Shown: in pieces, positions 51,501-62,028 of the stretch | Layout of the letters: each line of letters starts with the position of its first letter | Position numbering within the stretch: the first letter of the stretch is position 1 | Source of the DNA: Otis tarda | Lineage: Eukaryota; Chordata; Aves; Otidiformes; Otididae | Direction of reading: 5' to 3' | NCBI GenBank assembly: GCA_026413225.1 | Contig: CM048552.1 | Location: forward strand, 48,003,001-48,067,000 | Length of the DNA stretch: 64,000 nt | Program-made: the position numbers and the translations under genes | The notes under the pieces: model-generated | Told to the model about the DNA's origin: nothing | The model's database searches: none | What the model saw: the letters and a program-made list of their open reading frames with translations, nothing else

Positions 51501-53432
51501 TTTTGCTTTTTACACAGTGAGTGTCCGAACCCATAGGTCTCTGCCTTTATTCTTGCATCTGATGAAAACTTCCTTGGTTCATCCAAAATAGAATACCATC
51601 AAAAGAAGGAATGCACTCCATCACACTGCATAGCCTGTTGTTTGGACTGTCTCCTAAGGTAAAAAAAAATGTTCAAATCATTGCAAGAAATATTTGAACT
51701 GACTCTCCCCCCAGGGAAGGTATGATGATTAGCAAGCAGTTGACTAAAATAAGAAGCTTTTTCTACAGTTTAAGCTGTTCCTTGGGAGAACAGACAGGAG
51801 AAGATTTAGGGTTATGTATCCTGATTAGGGAGGGGTATATTCCTTCAGCCAGAAGAATATACAGACAGAAGAAAACAAAGATTTATTTCTATTCTTTATG
51901 TTTGCTATTTGACAGCTATGGTAACCCACCACTTGCTCTTTTGCCTGCTCAGATATCACTGTCAGATAATTAGCATCTTCTGTTTGTTATGTGAGCAGTC
52001 CAGGGGTACACTGAATACTGTGGGAGCTAGTGGGGTGCAGATGATGTGGGTGACCGAGGAGTGCTGCAGTGCTCTCCTGAGGACACTTTTGCAGCATCCT
52101 CCAGCTCAGATGGAATTCACTTTGTTTGGAAAGCTATGCTATGGCTGTGTGAGGGGATACAACTCTCCCCTGAAAATAACAAAACACACTACCAAGCCCT
52201 CCCCCTGCCCCCCACCTTCTTCCTTTACCAAACCCAAATAACGTATTTCTGTGCAGCATGCCTTTCCTGAGTTCACAAATTTCTTATACTCCTGCCACTT
52301 TCTGGTGGGCAAAGGGAGCAAAGACCTCTCCATGGAGCTCTCTGACCCTGGCATAGCCTTCTGAACTGTGTCATGACTGGGGTACGCCTGAGGCTTTCTC
52401 TTTTACCTCCTGAATAGTACCAGTCTTTGTTGCCCTATTGGCCTGCACTTGAATGAATCTTTTGGGTGAATGACGTATTCCTTGACATTATCCATGTTGG
52501 TTTCATAGAGAAGGATATTAAAATGACCTAGCCTTATTATTCACGTGATAGTCAGTGATAAAACCCCTGTGTTTACTAAATTCTATCACAGTATGATACA
52601 TGACAGCCCACATTTATTATAAGCAATATGCTGGCTTTTAGAAAATGCTTTCTGTTTTCAAATTAGCAGAGCTTTACAGGGAAATACATGAATCTCTGCT
52701 TTTGCAGTTCTAACAGCCAAAACTGAATAGAGTAATAAAGCAAAAGATAATGAACATAGGATTGGGGTATTGTTGGAAAGATAAGGTCTAGCTAAAAAGA
52801 AGCATGAATGAACTACATTTTACATATTTTAATGTTTAAAATCAAATTACTGTGCATAGTATATCATTACACACACAAAAATCCTACCTTCCTTTAAAAA
52901 GTAATAGCTTGCATCACAGAGCATATACTCTAAGTTGCTTAACTGGCATGGTACAGATATATCTGGCATTTCTTATTCAAATTTAATATTCAATAAAAGT
53001 ATTATTTTAATGTAATAAGACATGGAAATTGTGTAATTTCCTATTTTTAAAAAAGGAGAAACTGAAAATACCACAAACATTGCTGAATTGACACTAAGAT
53101 GGTTAATCAGGAGACTTGAAAACCTTACATTCTACATAAAATCCTGGCCATCTGCGCTAAGCAGGTAATTTACAACAATTTACTCATTATTATACCATGA
53201 ATCCTAAAAAGGGAAAAATGCACATAAACATATAGCACTGAGTTTCATGAAGAGGTAAATAGCTCCTTTGGACAGATCAGTGGCAAGTGGAATACATTCC
53301 TATAAAACATACAGAAAATTAAGTGCCCATGACAGACATAACCTTTTTCATACGTCAAAAGGAAGAAGTGTACAGTTTTCAGTATGAATAGGATATGGGT
53401 GGTTAGTTATGTTACCTGCCTTTGAGAAATGA
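45546..53432. other. Unique AT-rich non-coding DNA
   Basis: No gene is supported. Several open frames of 60-110 codons (for example 48604-48873 and 51909-52241, plus) have no recognised motif. A compact cluster of transcription-factor-like motifs at 46382-46452 is listed separately. Confidence 0.55.
46382..46452. promoter_or_regulatory. Motif cluster: E-boxes, repeated CCAGCTGTGG, octamer
   Basis: Within 71 bp there are CACGTG (46382-46387), CCAGCTGTGG twice (46389-46398 and 46443-46452) and the exact octamer ATTTGCAT (46416-46423). CAGCTG is an E-box and TGTGG is the core of a RUNX site. The segment is GC-richer than its surroundings and not recognised as a repeat. An enhancer role is inference only. 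Confidence 0.3.
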
Positions 53433-53437
53433 CAGAC

Positions 53438-54007
53438 TGTATTGGGTCTGGCTCAGATGGAGTTAATTTTCCCCATAGCAGCCCTCACAGTGCTGTGTTT
53501 CATACTGGTACCTAGGAAGGTGCTGATAACACACCACTATTTTGGCTACTGCTGAGCAGTGCTTGCACAGCATCAAGGCTGTGTCCAGCATTCCTCCCTC
53601 ATTAGTAGGCTTGGGAGTGGGAAGGGACATAACCAGAGCCAGAACAACTGGCCCAAACTGACCAAAGGGATATTACATACCATATGACGTTTACTCAGTG
53701 ATAAAAGCGAAGAGAAAAGAGAAGGAGGAGGAGGCATTCGTTATTATGTTTGTCTTCCGAAGCAAGTGCTATGCGTACTGAAGCCCTGCTTCCTGGGGAG
53801 TGGCTGGACATTGCCTGCTGATGTGAAGGAGAGAATAAATCTTTTATTTTCCTTTGCTTTCACGTGTGGCCTTTGCTTTTGCTTTTGTTAAACTGTCTTT
53901 ATCTTGACTCAGAAGTTTTTTTTCCATCTTATTTTCTCCCCACTGACTGTTCTGCTGAGGAAGGGCGTGATTTAGTGGCTTGGTGAGCCCAGGTCAACCC
54001 ACTAACA
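53438..54007 (+). mobile_element. 5' LTR of provirus
   Basis: 570 bp, TGTATTGGGTCTGG to CAACCCACTAACA. A TATA-like GATAAAAG lies at 53700-53707 and AATAAA at 53834-53839. The U5 contains AAACTGTCTTTATCTTGAC, shared with other LTRs in the window. Confidence 0.93.
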
Positions 54008-54009
54008 GT

Positions 54010-54034
54010 TTTTTTTGAATGCTCAATGTGGGAC
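54010..54034 (+). promoter_or_regulatory. Probable primer-binding-site region
   Basis: A T-run followed by TGAATGCTCAATGTGGGAC lies just after the 5' LTR, where the tRNA primer-binding site is expected. The GCTCAATGTGGGAC part partly resembles a lysine-tRNA-type site. The T-run and mismatches make the tRNA assignment unsafe. Confidence 0.4.
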
Positions 54035-54099
54035 GTGAGACAAAAGGCAGTTTTGTGTTAAGCGTGTCGTGTCTATAGTAGTTATCAAGTGGCAAGCTC

Positions 54100-55741
54100 C
54101 TGTGCGAGTCACAGAGTTTGTTGGCTGCACTGCTTATCTTTTTATTTTGCTGAGCTTGGGAACATGTTAATACAAATAGTGGTTATGTGCTTTGCCCTGA
54201 CATTAGTGGCCTTGCTGTGCCAGGGGAGCTATCTTGTGGAGAGAATACTTCTCCCTCGTCCTACCTGGGATTGATGTTGATGGTTTTATTGTGCAGGTTC
54301 ATGAGGTCCTTGTTCACCCCTACATGAGCTGTTTACTACTAATTAATACTGCTAGCATATTATGGGGTTTGTGGAATCTGGTGTCATCCTGGTGTGAGAG
54401 AAGACAGTTTTTGGGTGAGGCAATACTGAAATGTGCCCTGAGGCTACCAGTCCCTGGGTGACAGGGTGTGTGGAAGGATTTGGGCAAGTTCCTAGCACAG
54501 TTATCACCTCCCATAACCTGGGACTTTACACCCGAAAAGGCAAGCAGCTCTGTCAAACTGATGTGCCACTTTATAGAAGGATGCCTTGCCTACCCCAATG
54601 AAAACCAGAAGCTTCTAGCACTGTACAGGGTCCTGGTCTGTGCCTATTGAGTCACAGCTCAGTACTCTCAGAGGACTATGGTTGAGACAGAGACTCAAAT
54701 AAGTAATTGCCCCAGTAATGAAAAAGAAACAGTGGACAAGGAAAAAAATTGGTCCATATAATCTATTAGTAAGGGAGGAGGAAGAAGAGGAAAGGTTTGA
54801 TTAAGAAGCTGGTCCTTCGATGAAGAAATTGGAAGAAGGAGGGAGAGAATTCAGACTGGAAGTGGAAACTTCCCGATCCTTGACCTCATCAGAACTTTGA
54901 GACACGTGCAAAGATTACAGCCATCAGCCAAGTGAATGGATTGCTGCCTGGCCGCTCCAATGCTGGGATAATGGGGCCAACAGTCAGCAACTGGAAGGTA
55001 AGGAAACTCAACAGCTGGAGTTCCTTGCTAGAAACCAGGGAACTGAGAGAGGAATTGGAAAAGAGGCAGCAGTATGCAGTCTCTGGAAATGGCTCCTCTC
55101 AAGTGTGAGGGCAAGAAATCCATTCAAGGATGATCTTGTGAACTCCCCAGGAGAGTGGACTACCACAGATGAAGGCATCCAATACCTGAGAGAACTAGCG
55201 ATGCAGGAAGTAATCTATAGTGATCTAGACAATGATGAGGTCTTGAAAGATCCAGAGGATGTTCTGTGCACATGGGCCATGTGCAGGAAGGTGATTCAAA
55301 ATGCCCCTGTGTCATATTCTAACAGCTTGGCAGAGATATATTTCCCAGATACGGATAAACCAACTGTGGAGAGAGTGTCTTCTTGACCCCAAAAGTTTGA
55401 AGAAAATCTCTGTACCTCTTCATCCCTATGAGCTGACACCTTGGCTGTCAGAGGTGCCTCAAAAAAATCAGTCCTCTCCCGCCCCAGTCAGAGGGAAAAG
55501 GAGTCCCAGGCACAAGTCATGTGCTGCACTCTGGTTCTTCCTGTGTGACCAGAGGGAGGACATGAGGAAGTGGGAACTCACTTTTAAGCTGGAAGCTTGT
55601 GTACACAAACTGAGAGGGAAGACAGCTGTTAAGAAGGCGGCATCCAAAAAGACTGTCAGCTTGGTTGCTGTAGAGACACAAGAAGGAAGTTATGATCTCC
55701 CAGACACAGAAGAACTGAGATTACCTCTGCTCATCTGGTGA
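54100..55741 (+). pseudogene. gag remnant of ERV-L-like provirus
   Basis: This is the region for the structural capsid polyprotein. Open pieces in different frames can be followed: 54468-54650, then 55105-55386, then 55301-55741. The 55105 piece carries DPEDVLCTWAMCRKVIQ, and the 55301 piece carries an acidic/basic C-terminal part around CDQREDMRKWE. I recognise these as like the Gag of avian ERV-L elements, a judgement from memory of the family and not from a search. The two pieces overlap in different frames, so at least one frameshift lies near 55300-55390. In-frame stops interrupt the part between 54650 and 55100. No zinc-knuckle (CX2CX4HX4C) motif was seen. Confidence 0.6.
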
Positions 55742-55859
55742 GGGGACTTCTGGTCTGGCACTGCAAGGGTCAAACAGTGAGTACTCTGACCAGGAACAGG
55801 AATAGAGGGTCCCTGCCTTCAGCCAGAAGAAGGAAAGGGATGACCAAGTATACTGGACT

Positions 55860-56186
55860 GTGTGGATTCAATGGCCTGGCACATCAGACCCACAGAACTA
55901 CAAGGTTTTGGTAGACACTGGTGCACAGCATACTTTGGTGCCAGCAGGGTATAGGGGTACAGAAGCCATCTGGGTCTCTGGAGTGACAGGAGAATGCCAA
56001 GTATTATCTATATTGGAGGCTGAGGTGAGCTTAACAGGTGACAAGTGGGAAAAGCACTCCATAGTGACCGGCCCCGAGGCCCTTTGTATCCTTGGCATAG
56101 ACTACCTCAGCAGAGGGTGTTTCAAGGACCCAAAGAGGTACCGATGGGCTTTTGCTGTAGCCACTGTGAACACAGAGAAGATCTAA
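55860..56186 (+). pseudogene. Retroviral aspartic protease remnant
   Basis: A 108-codon open frame holds the catalytic DTGAQ motif (Asp codon at 55914-55916), followed about 60 residues later by ILGIDYL, the usual position of the second conserved protease block. Spacing and order suit a retroviral aspartic protease, which cuts the Gag-Pol polyprotein. The frame is intact across the domain core, one of the better-preserved parts of the provirus. The preceding 120 bp have stops, so it is no longer joined to gag or pol. The ATG at 55860 is probably not a native start, because proteases in this group are made as part of a larger polyprotein. Confidence 0.85.
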
Positions 56187-56279
56187 CAGCTATCTACTCA
56201 GAAGAATCCTTCATTGTGGGATTATTGGGTACTGAAGGACAGCAGGTGCCATTTGCTACCAGGACAGTGCACTAGCAGC

Positions 56280-57400
56280 TACAGCACACAAACTGAGACT
56301 CCCTGGCTCCCATCCATGAGCTGATTCATCAACTGGAGAGTCAAGGAGTGATCAGCAAGACTCACTCACATTTTAATAGTCCTATAGGAGCAGTGCAAAA
56401 GTCTGACAGAGGGTGGAGCTTAACAGTAGACTATCATGGCCTGAAAGAAGTGGTGCCACCACTGAGTGCTGCTGTATCAGACATGTTAGAGCTTCAGTAT
56501 GAGCTGGAGTCAAAGGCAGCCAAATGATATGCTACAACTGACATTACCAATGTTTTTTTTTCAATTCCTTCAATAGCAGAGTGCAGGCCACAGTTTACTT
56601 TCACTTGGAGGGATGTCCAGGACACCTGGCATTGACTGCCTTAGGGGTGGAAGCACAGCCCTACCATTTTTCATGGACTAATCCAAACTGAACTGGAAAA
56701 AGGTGATGCCCCTGAACATCTACAATACCTTGATGACATCATTGTGTAGGGCAACAAGGTAGAAGAAGTGTTTGAGATGGGAAAAAGAATAATTCAGGTT
56801 CTTCTGAAAGCTAGTTTTGCCATTAAAAAAAAAGCAAGATCAAGGGACCTGCACATGAGATTCAATTCTTGGGAATAAAATGGCAGGATGGATGCCATCG
56901 TGTGTCTATGGATGTGGTCAACAAGATAGCAACTCTGTCTCCACCAGCTAACAAGAAAGAAACACAAGCTTTCCTAGGTCTTGTGGGATTCTGAAGAATG
57001 CATATTCCAGTTTATAGTCAGCTTATGAGCCCTTCATCTCAACGAATCTGAAAGAAGAACTATTTTGAGTGGGGCCTTGAGCAACACAAGCCTTTATGCA
57101 TGTCAAACAGGAAATAACTCAGGCAGTAGCTCTTGGGTCTGTCTGGACAGGAACAGCTGTGCAAAATGTACTCTACACTGCAGCCAGGGAGCATGGTCTT
57201 ACCTGGAGTCTCTGGCAGAAGACATCAGAAGAAACCTGAGGTCAACCATTAGGGTTTTGGAGCCGAGTGTATCGATGATCAGAAGCCCACTACACCTTGA
57301 CGAGATACTAGCAGCATTGATCGTGCAATGAACCTAATTGGGCAAACCCAGCCACCCAGAAATACTGGAAGAGATCACGGACTGACCAGAACACAGAGAT
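56280..57400 (+). pseudogene. Reverse transcriptase and connection remnant of provirus
   Basis: Retroviral reverse transcriptase with the catalytic YLDD motif at 56726-56737, preceded by HLQ. Upstream, LTVDYHGLKEVV near 56420-56455 and ATTDITNVFFSIP near 56530-56570 mark the fingers and the first catalytic Asp block. Stops occur just before the Asp block (near 56525), after YLDDIIV (56747 region) and repeatedly downstream, and the frame changes in the thumb. The connection part up to 57400 is recognisable only in pieces. The copy is inactive. Confidence 0.85.
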
Positions 57401-57421
57401 TTTGGTACATTAACTGAGGAG

Positions 57422-57649
57422 GTGGCTCTTGCCCAAGAGGCACCACTGTATTCTCAGTTCTCAGAAGATGAAAGGTGTTATGCTTTTTTTACTGATGGAT
57501 CCTGTCATGTGGTAGGAAATCATTGGAAGTGGAAAACTGCTGTATGGAGTTCCACACGACAAGTCACTGAAGACACTGAAGGAGAAAGTGGATCAAGTCA
57601 GTTTGCAGAACTGAAAGCCGTAAAACTAGCCATAGAGAATGCTGAATGA
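57422..57649 (+). pseudogene. RNase H remnant of provirus
   Basis: A 75-codon open frame contains FTDGSC (catalytic Asp at 57494-57496) and, about 35 residues on, SSQFAELKAVKLA with the expected second acidic residue (Glu). This is the normal order for the RNase H that degrades the RNA strand during reverse transcription. A TGA stop ends the frame at 57647-57649. The third Asp block (YTDSW-type) can be seen beyond it near 57675-57690. Confidence 0.85.
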
Positions 57650-57939
57650 GAAAAGTGGCCAGTATTCTATCTCTATACTGACTCCTGGATGGTGGCAAAT
57701 ACCCTATGAGTGTGACTATAGCAGTGGAAGAAGACCAATTGGCAGCACAGGGGTAAACCCATCTGGGCTGCTGCACTGTGGCAGGACATCACTGCCTGTA
57801 TAGAAAACATGGCTCTAAAGATACATCATATAAATGTTTACATACCCAAAAGCTGCCACCACTGAAGAACATCAAAACAATGAACAAGTAGATAAGGCTG
57901 TCAAAATTGAAGTAGAACAGGTGGACCTGGACTGGAAGT

Positions 57940-58850
57940 GTAAAGGTGAGCTATTTGTAGCTTGATGGGCCCATGAAACATCAAGACATCTAGGGAGAGA
58001 TGCAAAATACAGATGGGCTTGTGGTCAAGGGGTGGACCTGACCATGGAGGCCATCATGCTCAGGTCACTCATTAATGTGAAATGTGCTGCAATCAAGCAA
58101 GTTATATGGGTAAAATCTTCCTGGAATAGAGGGCAGTGGCTGGGTCTTTGGCCACTGGGTGAGGCCTAGCAAATTGGCCGTATTAGTCCAGTGCCATGAA
58201 TGGCCACTGGGTGAGGCCTAGCAAATTGGCCGTATTAGTCCAGTGCCATGAACATGCCATGGCAAGCGCTACATACTCACTGAGGTGGAAGCAGCTACTA
58301 GTTGGCTAAAAACATACCCTGTAAACCATGCCACTGCCCAAATGCCATCTTAGGCCTTGAAAGGGAAATTTTGCGGTGACATTGTACCCCAGAAAGAATT
58401 AAAACAGACAATGGGACTCATTTTTGATACAACCTCAAACTCCAGGGCAAAGAAACACAGCATTGAGTGGGCAGCATTGAGCATTCCCTATCTCCCACAA
58501 GCCTCTGGAAAGATTGAGAGATAAAATGGACTGTTCAAGACTATGTGGAAAGCATTGAGAAATGGGGTGTGGGAGCACTGGGATACAAATTTAGCAGAAG
58601 CCACTCAGCTGGCTAATACTAGAGGATCTGCTAACCATCCTGGTCCTGCCCTAACAAAACACCTGCATACTGTTGGAAGAGATAAGGTGCCCATAGTGCA
58701 CATAAGGAATTGGCTGGGGAAGCTGATATAGATTGCTCCTCCCATGGGAAAAGGCAAATTCACTTGCTCAAGGACATGAGGAAGGATGGGGAGACCTGGT
58801 CTGTGCCTCAAGGAGATTTAACCTTGGGGGGAAAATAATTTGTGATGTGA
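57940..58850 (+). pseudogene. Integrase remnant of provirus, with tandem duplication
   Basis: Integrase would join viral DNA to the host chromosome. Pieces visible are GRDAKYRWACGQG near 57990-58030 (N-terminal region), KTDNGTHF with the second catalytic Asp at 58407-58409, and ASGKIER with the catalytic Glu at 58516-58518. A stop follows at 58522-58524, then NTRGSANHPGPA near 58615-58650 and VPIVHIRNWLGK near 58690-58725. The Asp and Glu codons are in different frames, so there is at least one frameshift between them. The segment around the expected first Asp is disrupted by a 52-bp tandem duplication at 58149-58252. The domain is non-functional. Confidence 0.85.
58149..58252 (+). repeat. 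Exact 52-bp tandem duplication in integrase region
   Basis: Copy one is 58149-58200 and copy two 58201-58252. Each begins TGGCCACTGGGTGAGG and ends CAGTGCCATGAA, with no difference between them. 52 is not a multiple of three, so the duplication alone shifts the frame. Confidence 0.97.
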
Positions 58851-59253
58851 ATTGTATGTTGTAAGAAGTAATACAGCAGGAATGACCTGTACTGACGAAA
58901 AGTGAGTTTCGCAAGGAACCAGATGAGTGCAGTGATGACCCAAACCAAGCTGATGTCAGTACTCATCAATCAAATAAACTGTTTGTCCTGTCCTGATCAC
59001 CCATCTTGACAGATGGGGGCCATCTGGCTCATGGAATGGGAAAGTAATTTCTATCTGTTAAAGGACAGGGGACAATGGTTAATGAGAATGTATAAATCTG
59101 TGTGTTGAGTATAAAGATAGTTTAAGTATGCAGTTTAAGTTGTAACTGTTGTTAAGAAGTTATTTCGGTAATAAGAATTAAATACAATGGGATAGTTAGA
59201 AGATATAAGTATATGTTAAATTATGTGGGACCTTGGCATGATGCAAATGGTAT
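58851..59253 (+). other. Provirus 3' non-coding region, no env
   Basis: Between integrase and the polypurine tract there is about 400 bp of AT-rich sequence with no envelope-like open frame, signal peptide or membrane segment. This agrees with an ERV-L-type genome that lacks env. Confidence 0.7.
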
Positions 59254-59271
59254 GGAATAAGGGAAAAGGAT
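59254..59271 (+). promoter_or_regulatory. Polypurine tract
   Basis: AATAAGGGAAAAGGA, almost all purine, directly precedes the 3' LTR. This is the plus-strand primer site of a retrovirus. Confidence 0.8.
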
Positions 59272-59856
59272 TGTATTGGGTCTGGTGAGATGGAGTTAAT
59301 TTTCCCCATAGCAGCCCTCACAGTGCTGTGTTTTGTATTGGTAGCTAGAAAGGTGTTGATAACACATCGATGTTTTGGCTACTGCTGAGCAGTGCTTGCG
59401 CGACATCAAGGCTGTCTCTCCAACATTCCTCCCTCATCAATAGGCTTGAGAGTGGGTAAGATCTTGGGAGAGGATGTAGCCAGGACAGCTGACCCAAACT
59501 GACCAAAGAGATATTACATACCATATGATGTCTGCTCAGCAATAAAAGCTAAGAAAAAGGAGGAGGAGGAGGGGGCGTTCATTATTGCATTTGTCTTCCC
59601 GAGTAAGTGCTATGCGTACTGAAGTCCTGCTTCCTGGGAAGTGGATGGACATTGCCTGCTGATGGGAAGGAGAGAATAAATCTTTTATTTTCCTTTGCTT
59701 CCATGTGCAGCCCCTTTGCTTTTATTAAACTGTCTTTATCTTGACCCACTATTTTTTTTCCATCTTATTTTCTCCCTGCTGACTGTTCTGCTGGGGAGGG
59801 GAGTGATTTAGTGGCTTGGTGAGCACCTGGCGTCTGGCCAAGGTCAACCCACCACA
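59272..59856 (+). mobile_element. 3' LTR of provirus
   Basis: 585 bp, TGTATTGGGTCTGG to CAACCCACCACA, with a TATA-like AATAAAAG near 59541 and AATAAA at 59685-59690. It retains GCACCTGGCGTCTGGCC near the end, which the 5' LTR has lost. It is followed by CAGAC. Confidence 0.93.
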
Positions 59857-60048
59857 CAGACTATGTGGCTTCTTTGTGAGAGGGAGAAGATAAGAACATT
59901 CTGAGGTGAGTGATTTCTTACAATGAACTGAGAATCTGGGTCCATATAATGATTTTATTTATTACTGACAGTCAATTTATCTATCAAGTGCATGCTATAA
60001 CTCTGGATTAATTGTGTAATTATGTAACTGTAAAGAATACTGTAATAT

Positions 60049-62028
60049 AGAATCATAGAATCATAGAATGGTTAGAGTTGGAAGGGACCTTCAAAGGTCA
60101 TCTAGTCCAACCCCCCTGCAAGAAGCAGGGACATCCCTGTTCAACCCCAACCTAGATCAGGTTGCTCAGAGCCTCATCCAGCCTGGCCTTGAACATTTCC
60201 AGGGATGGGGGATCCACCACCTCTCTGGGCAACCTGTTCCAGTGCTCTACAACTCTCATTGCAAAAAATTTTTTTCTAATATCTAATCTAAACCTACCTC
60301 CTTCTAATTTAAACCCATTACCCCTTGTCCTATCACAACAGGCCCTACTGAACAGCCTCTCCCCATCTTTCCTGTAGGCCCCCTTGAGGTATTGGAAGAC
60401 CGCTATCAGGTCTCCCCGGAGCCTCCTCTTCTCCAGGCTGAACAGCCCCAACTCTCTCAGCCTGTCCTCATAGTAAAGGTGCTCCAGCCCTCTGATCATC
60501 TTTGTGGCCCTCCTCTGGACCCTTTCCAACTGGTCCATGTCCTTCTTATGTTGGGGGCTCCAGAACTGGACGCAGTACTCCACGTGGGGTCTCACCAGGG
60601 CAGAGTAGAGGGGCAGAATCACCTCCCTTGACCTGCTGGCCACGCTCCTCTTGATGCAGCCCAGGATGCGGTTGGCCTTCTGGGCTGCAAGGGCACATTG
60701 CCCACTCATGTTGAGCCTCTCGTCCACCAGCACTCCCAAGTCTTTCTCCTCAGGGCTGCTCTCAATCCATTCTCCGCCCAGCCTGTATTTGTGCCTGGGA
60801 TTGCCATGACCCAGGTGCAGGACCTTGCACTTGGCCTGGTTGAACTTCATGAGGTTGGCACGGGCCCACCTCTCCAGCCTGTCCAGGTCCCTCTGGATGG
60901 CATCCCTCCCTTCCAGTGAGTCGACAGCACCACACAGCTTGGTGTCATCGGCGAACTTGCTGAGGGTGCACTCTATCCTACTGTCCATATCGCCAACAAA
61001 GATGTTGAACAGGGCCGGGCCCAACACGGACCCCTGAGGGACGCCACTGGTGACCGGTCTCCACTTGGACATTGAGCCATTGACCGCCACTCTCTGAGTG
61101 CGGCCATCCAGCCAACTCCTTATCCACCGACTGGTCCATCCATCAAACCCATGCCTCTCTAGTTTAGAGAGAAGGATGTCGTGCGGGACAGTGTCAAATG
61201 CCTTGCACAAGTCCAGGTAGATGATATCCGTTGCCCGTCCCTTGTCCACCAATGCTGTTACCCTGTCATAAAAGGCCACCAAATTGGTCAGGCACGATCT
61301 GCCCTTGGTGAAGCCACGTTGGCTGTCACCAACCACCTCCTTGCTCTCCATGTGCCTTAGCATGGTTTCCAGGAGAATCTGCTCCATGACCTTGCCAGGA
61401 ACGGAGGTGAGGCTGACCGGCCTGTAGTTGCCCGGGTCTTCCTTACTCCCCTTTTTAAAAATGGGGGTTATGTTCCCTCTCTTCCAGTCATCGGGGACCT
61501 CACCAGACCGCCACGATTTCTCAAATATCATGGCCAGTGGCTTGGCAACTTCATCCGCCAGTTCCCTCAGGACGCGCGGATGGATCTCATCAGGCCCCAT
61601 GGACTTGCGCACCTTCAAGTTCCTTAGATGATCCCGAACCTGCTCTTCGAGCACCATGGGTGGTTCTTCATCCTTGCAGTCCCTGCCTGTGCCTTCCACA
61701 GCTTGGGTGGGGAGGCAAGAGCCCTTATCAGTGAAGACTGAGGCAAAAAAGTCATTGAGTACCTCAGCCTTCTCCACATCCCGGGTAACCACGACACCCG
61801 TTACCTTCCGGAGGGGGCCTACATTCTCCTTGGATTTTCTTTTGTCCCCTACATACCTGTAAAAGCTTTTCTTGTTACTTTTTATATCCCTGGCCAGATT
61901 CGATTCCGTCAGGGCTTTAGCCTTCCTCACCCTATCCCTGGCCTCTCGCACAGCCACTCGGTAGTCCTCCCAGGCTACCTGTCCCTGCTTCCACCCTCTA
62001 TAGGCTTCCTTCTTTACTTTCAGTTGGT
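60049..62028 (-). mobile_element. Young CR1 LINE, 5'-truncated, long intact ORF2 part
   Basis: Minus-strand CR1 of about 2 kb. The 3' end has two ATCATAGA-type tail units at 60050-60070, and the ORF2 stop lies about 80 bp upstream of them. The open frame runs uninterrupted from 60152 to the truncation point near 62028. It is nearly identical to 36321-37770 over the shared part and lacks that copy's frameshift. The endonuclease half of ORF2 and all of ORF1 are missing. It inserted about 190 bp downstream of the provirus 3' LTR. AATATA borders both ends (60044-60049 and 62030-62035). Confidence 0.97.
60152..61957 (-). CDS. CR1 ORF2 C-terminal part: reverse transcriptase, 601 codons open
   Basis: Reverse transcriptase of a CR1 non-LTR retrotransposon. 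Landmarks by residue from the ATG at 61957 are: [14 protein letters not shown] near 118, [13 protein letters not shown] near 178, [14 protein letters not shown] near 247 (first catalytic Asp), [17 protein letters not shown] near 305, FADD at 335-338 (catalytic Asp pair), then the thumb and conserved C-terminal block from about 470, ending LDEALSNLI at the natural stop. The ATG is internal: the same frame is open upstream to the 5' truncation near 62028, so this is not a native start. The N-terminal apurinic endonuclease is absent, so the copy could not retrotranspose by itself, and no promoter for it is visible. It is listed as CDS because the frame is intact. A host function is not suggested. 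Confidence 0.85.
   Translation of the reverse strand: MAVREARDRVRKAKALTESNLARDIKSNKKSFYRYVGDKRKSKENVGPLRKVTGVVVTRDVEKAEVLNDFFASVFTDKGSCLPTQAVEGTGRDCKDEEPPMVLEEQVRDHLRNLKVRKSMGPDEIHPRVLRELADEVAKPLAMIFEKSWRSGEVPDDWKRGNITPIFKKGSKEDPGNYRPVSLTSVPGKVMEQILLETMLRHMESKEVVGDSQRGFTKGRSCLTNLVAFYDRVTALVDKGRATDIIYLDLCKAFDTVPHDILLSKLERHGFDGWTSRWIRSWLDGRTQRVAVNGSMSKWRPVTSGVPQGSVLGPALFNIFVGDMDSRIECTLSKFADDTKLCGAVDSLEGRDAIQRDLDRLERWARANLMKFNQAKCKVLHLGHGNPRHKYRLGGEWIESSPEEKDLGVLVDERLNMSGQCALAAQKANRILGCIKRSVASRSREVILPLYSALVRPHVEYCVQFWSPQHKKDMDQLERVQRRATKMIRGLEHLYYEDRLRELGLFSLEKRRLRGDLIAVFQYLKGAYRKDGERLFSRACCDRTRGNGFKLEGGRFRLDIRKKFFAMRVVEHWNRLPREVVDPPSLEMFKARLDEALSNLI

Larger units (their letters stand above)
53438..59856 (+). 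mobile_element. Full-length defective ERV-L-like provirus, CAGAC target-site duplication
   Basis: A complete endogenous retrovirus of about 6.4 kb. Two similar LTRs (53438-54007 and 59272-59856) enclose gag, protease, reverse transcriptase, RNase H and integrase remnants in that order. Exact 5-bp direct repeats CAGAC flank it (53433-53437 and 59857-59861). No env is recognisable between integrase (ends about 58850) and the polypurine tract. The missing env, the 5-bp duplication and the pol order fit a class III (ERV-L) element. Every coding region is interrupted by stops or frameshifts, so it is not replication-competent. By eye the two LTRs differ at roughly one position in ten, with indels, which implies an old insertion. 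Confidence 0.93.

Noticed and set aside
51909..52270. Overlapping 110- and 74-codon open frames
   Set aside because: Frames overlap without either showing a known motif, and there is no support for an exon.
58851..59253. Possible envelope gene between integrase and 3' LTR
   Set aside because: Only about 400 bp remain and no signal peptide, membrane segment or long frame is seen. Absence of env fits the ERV-L group.
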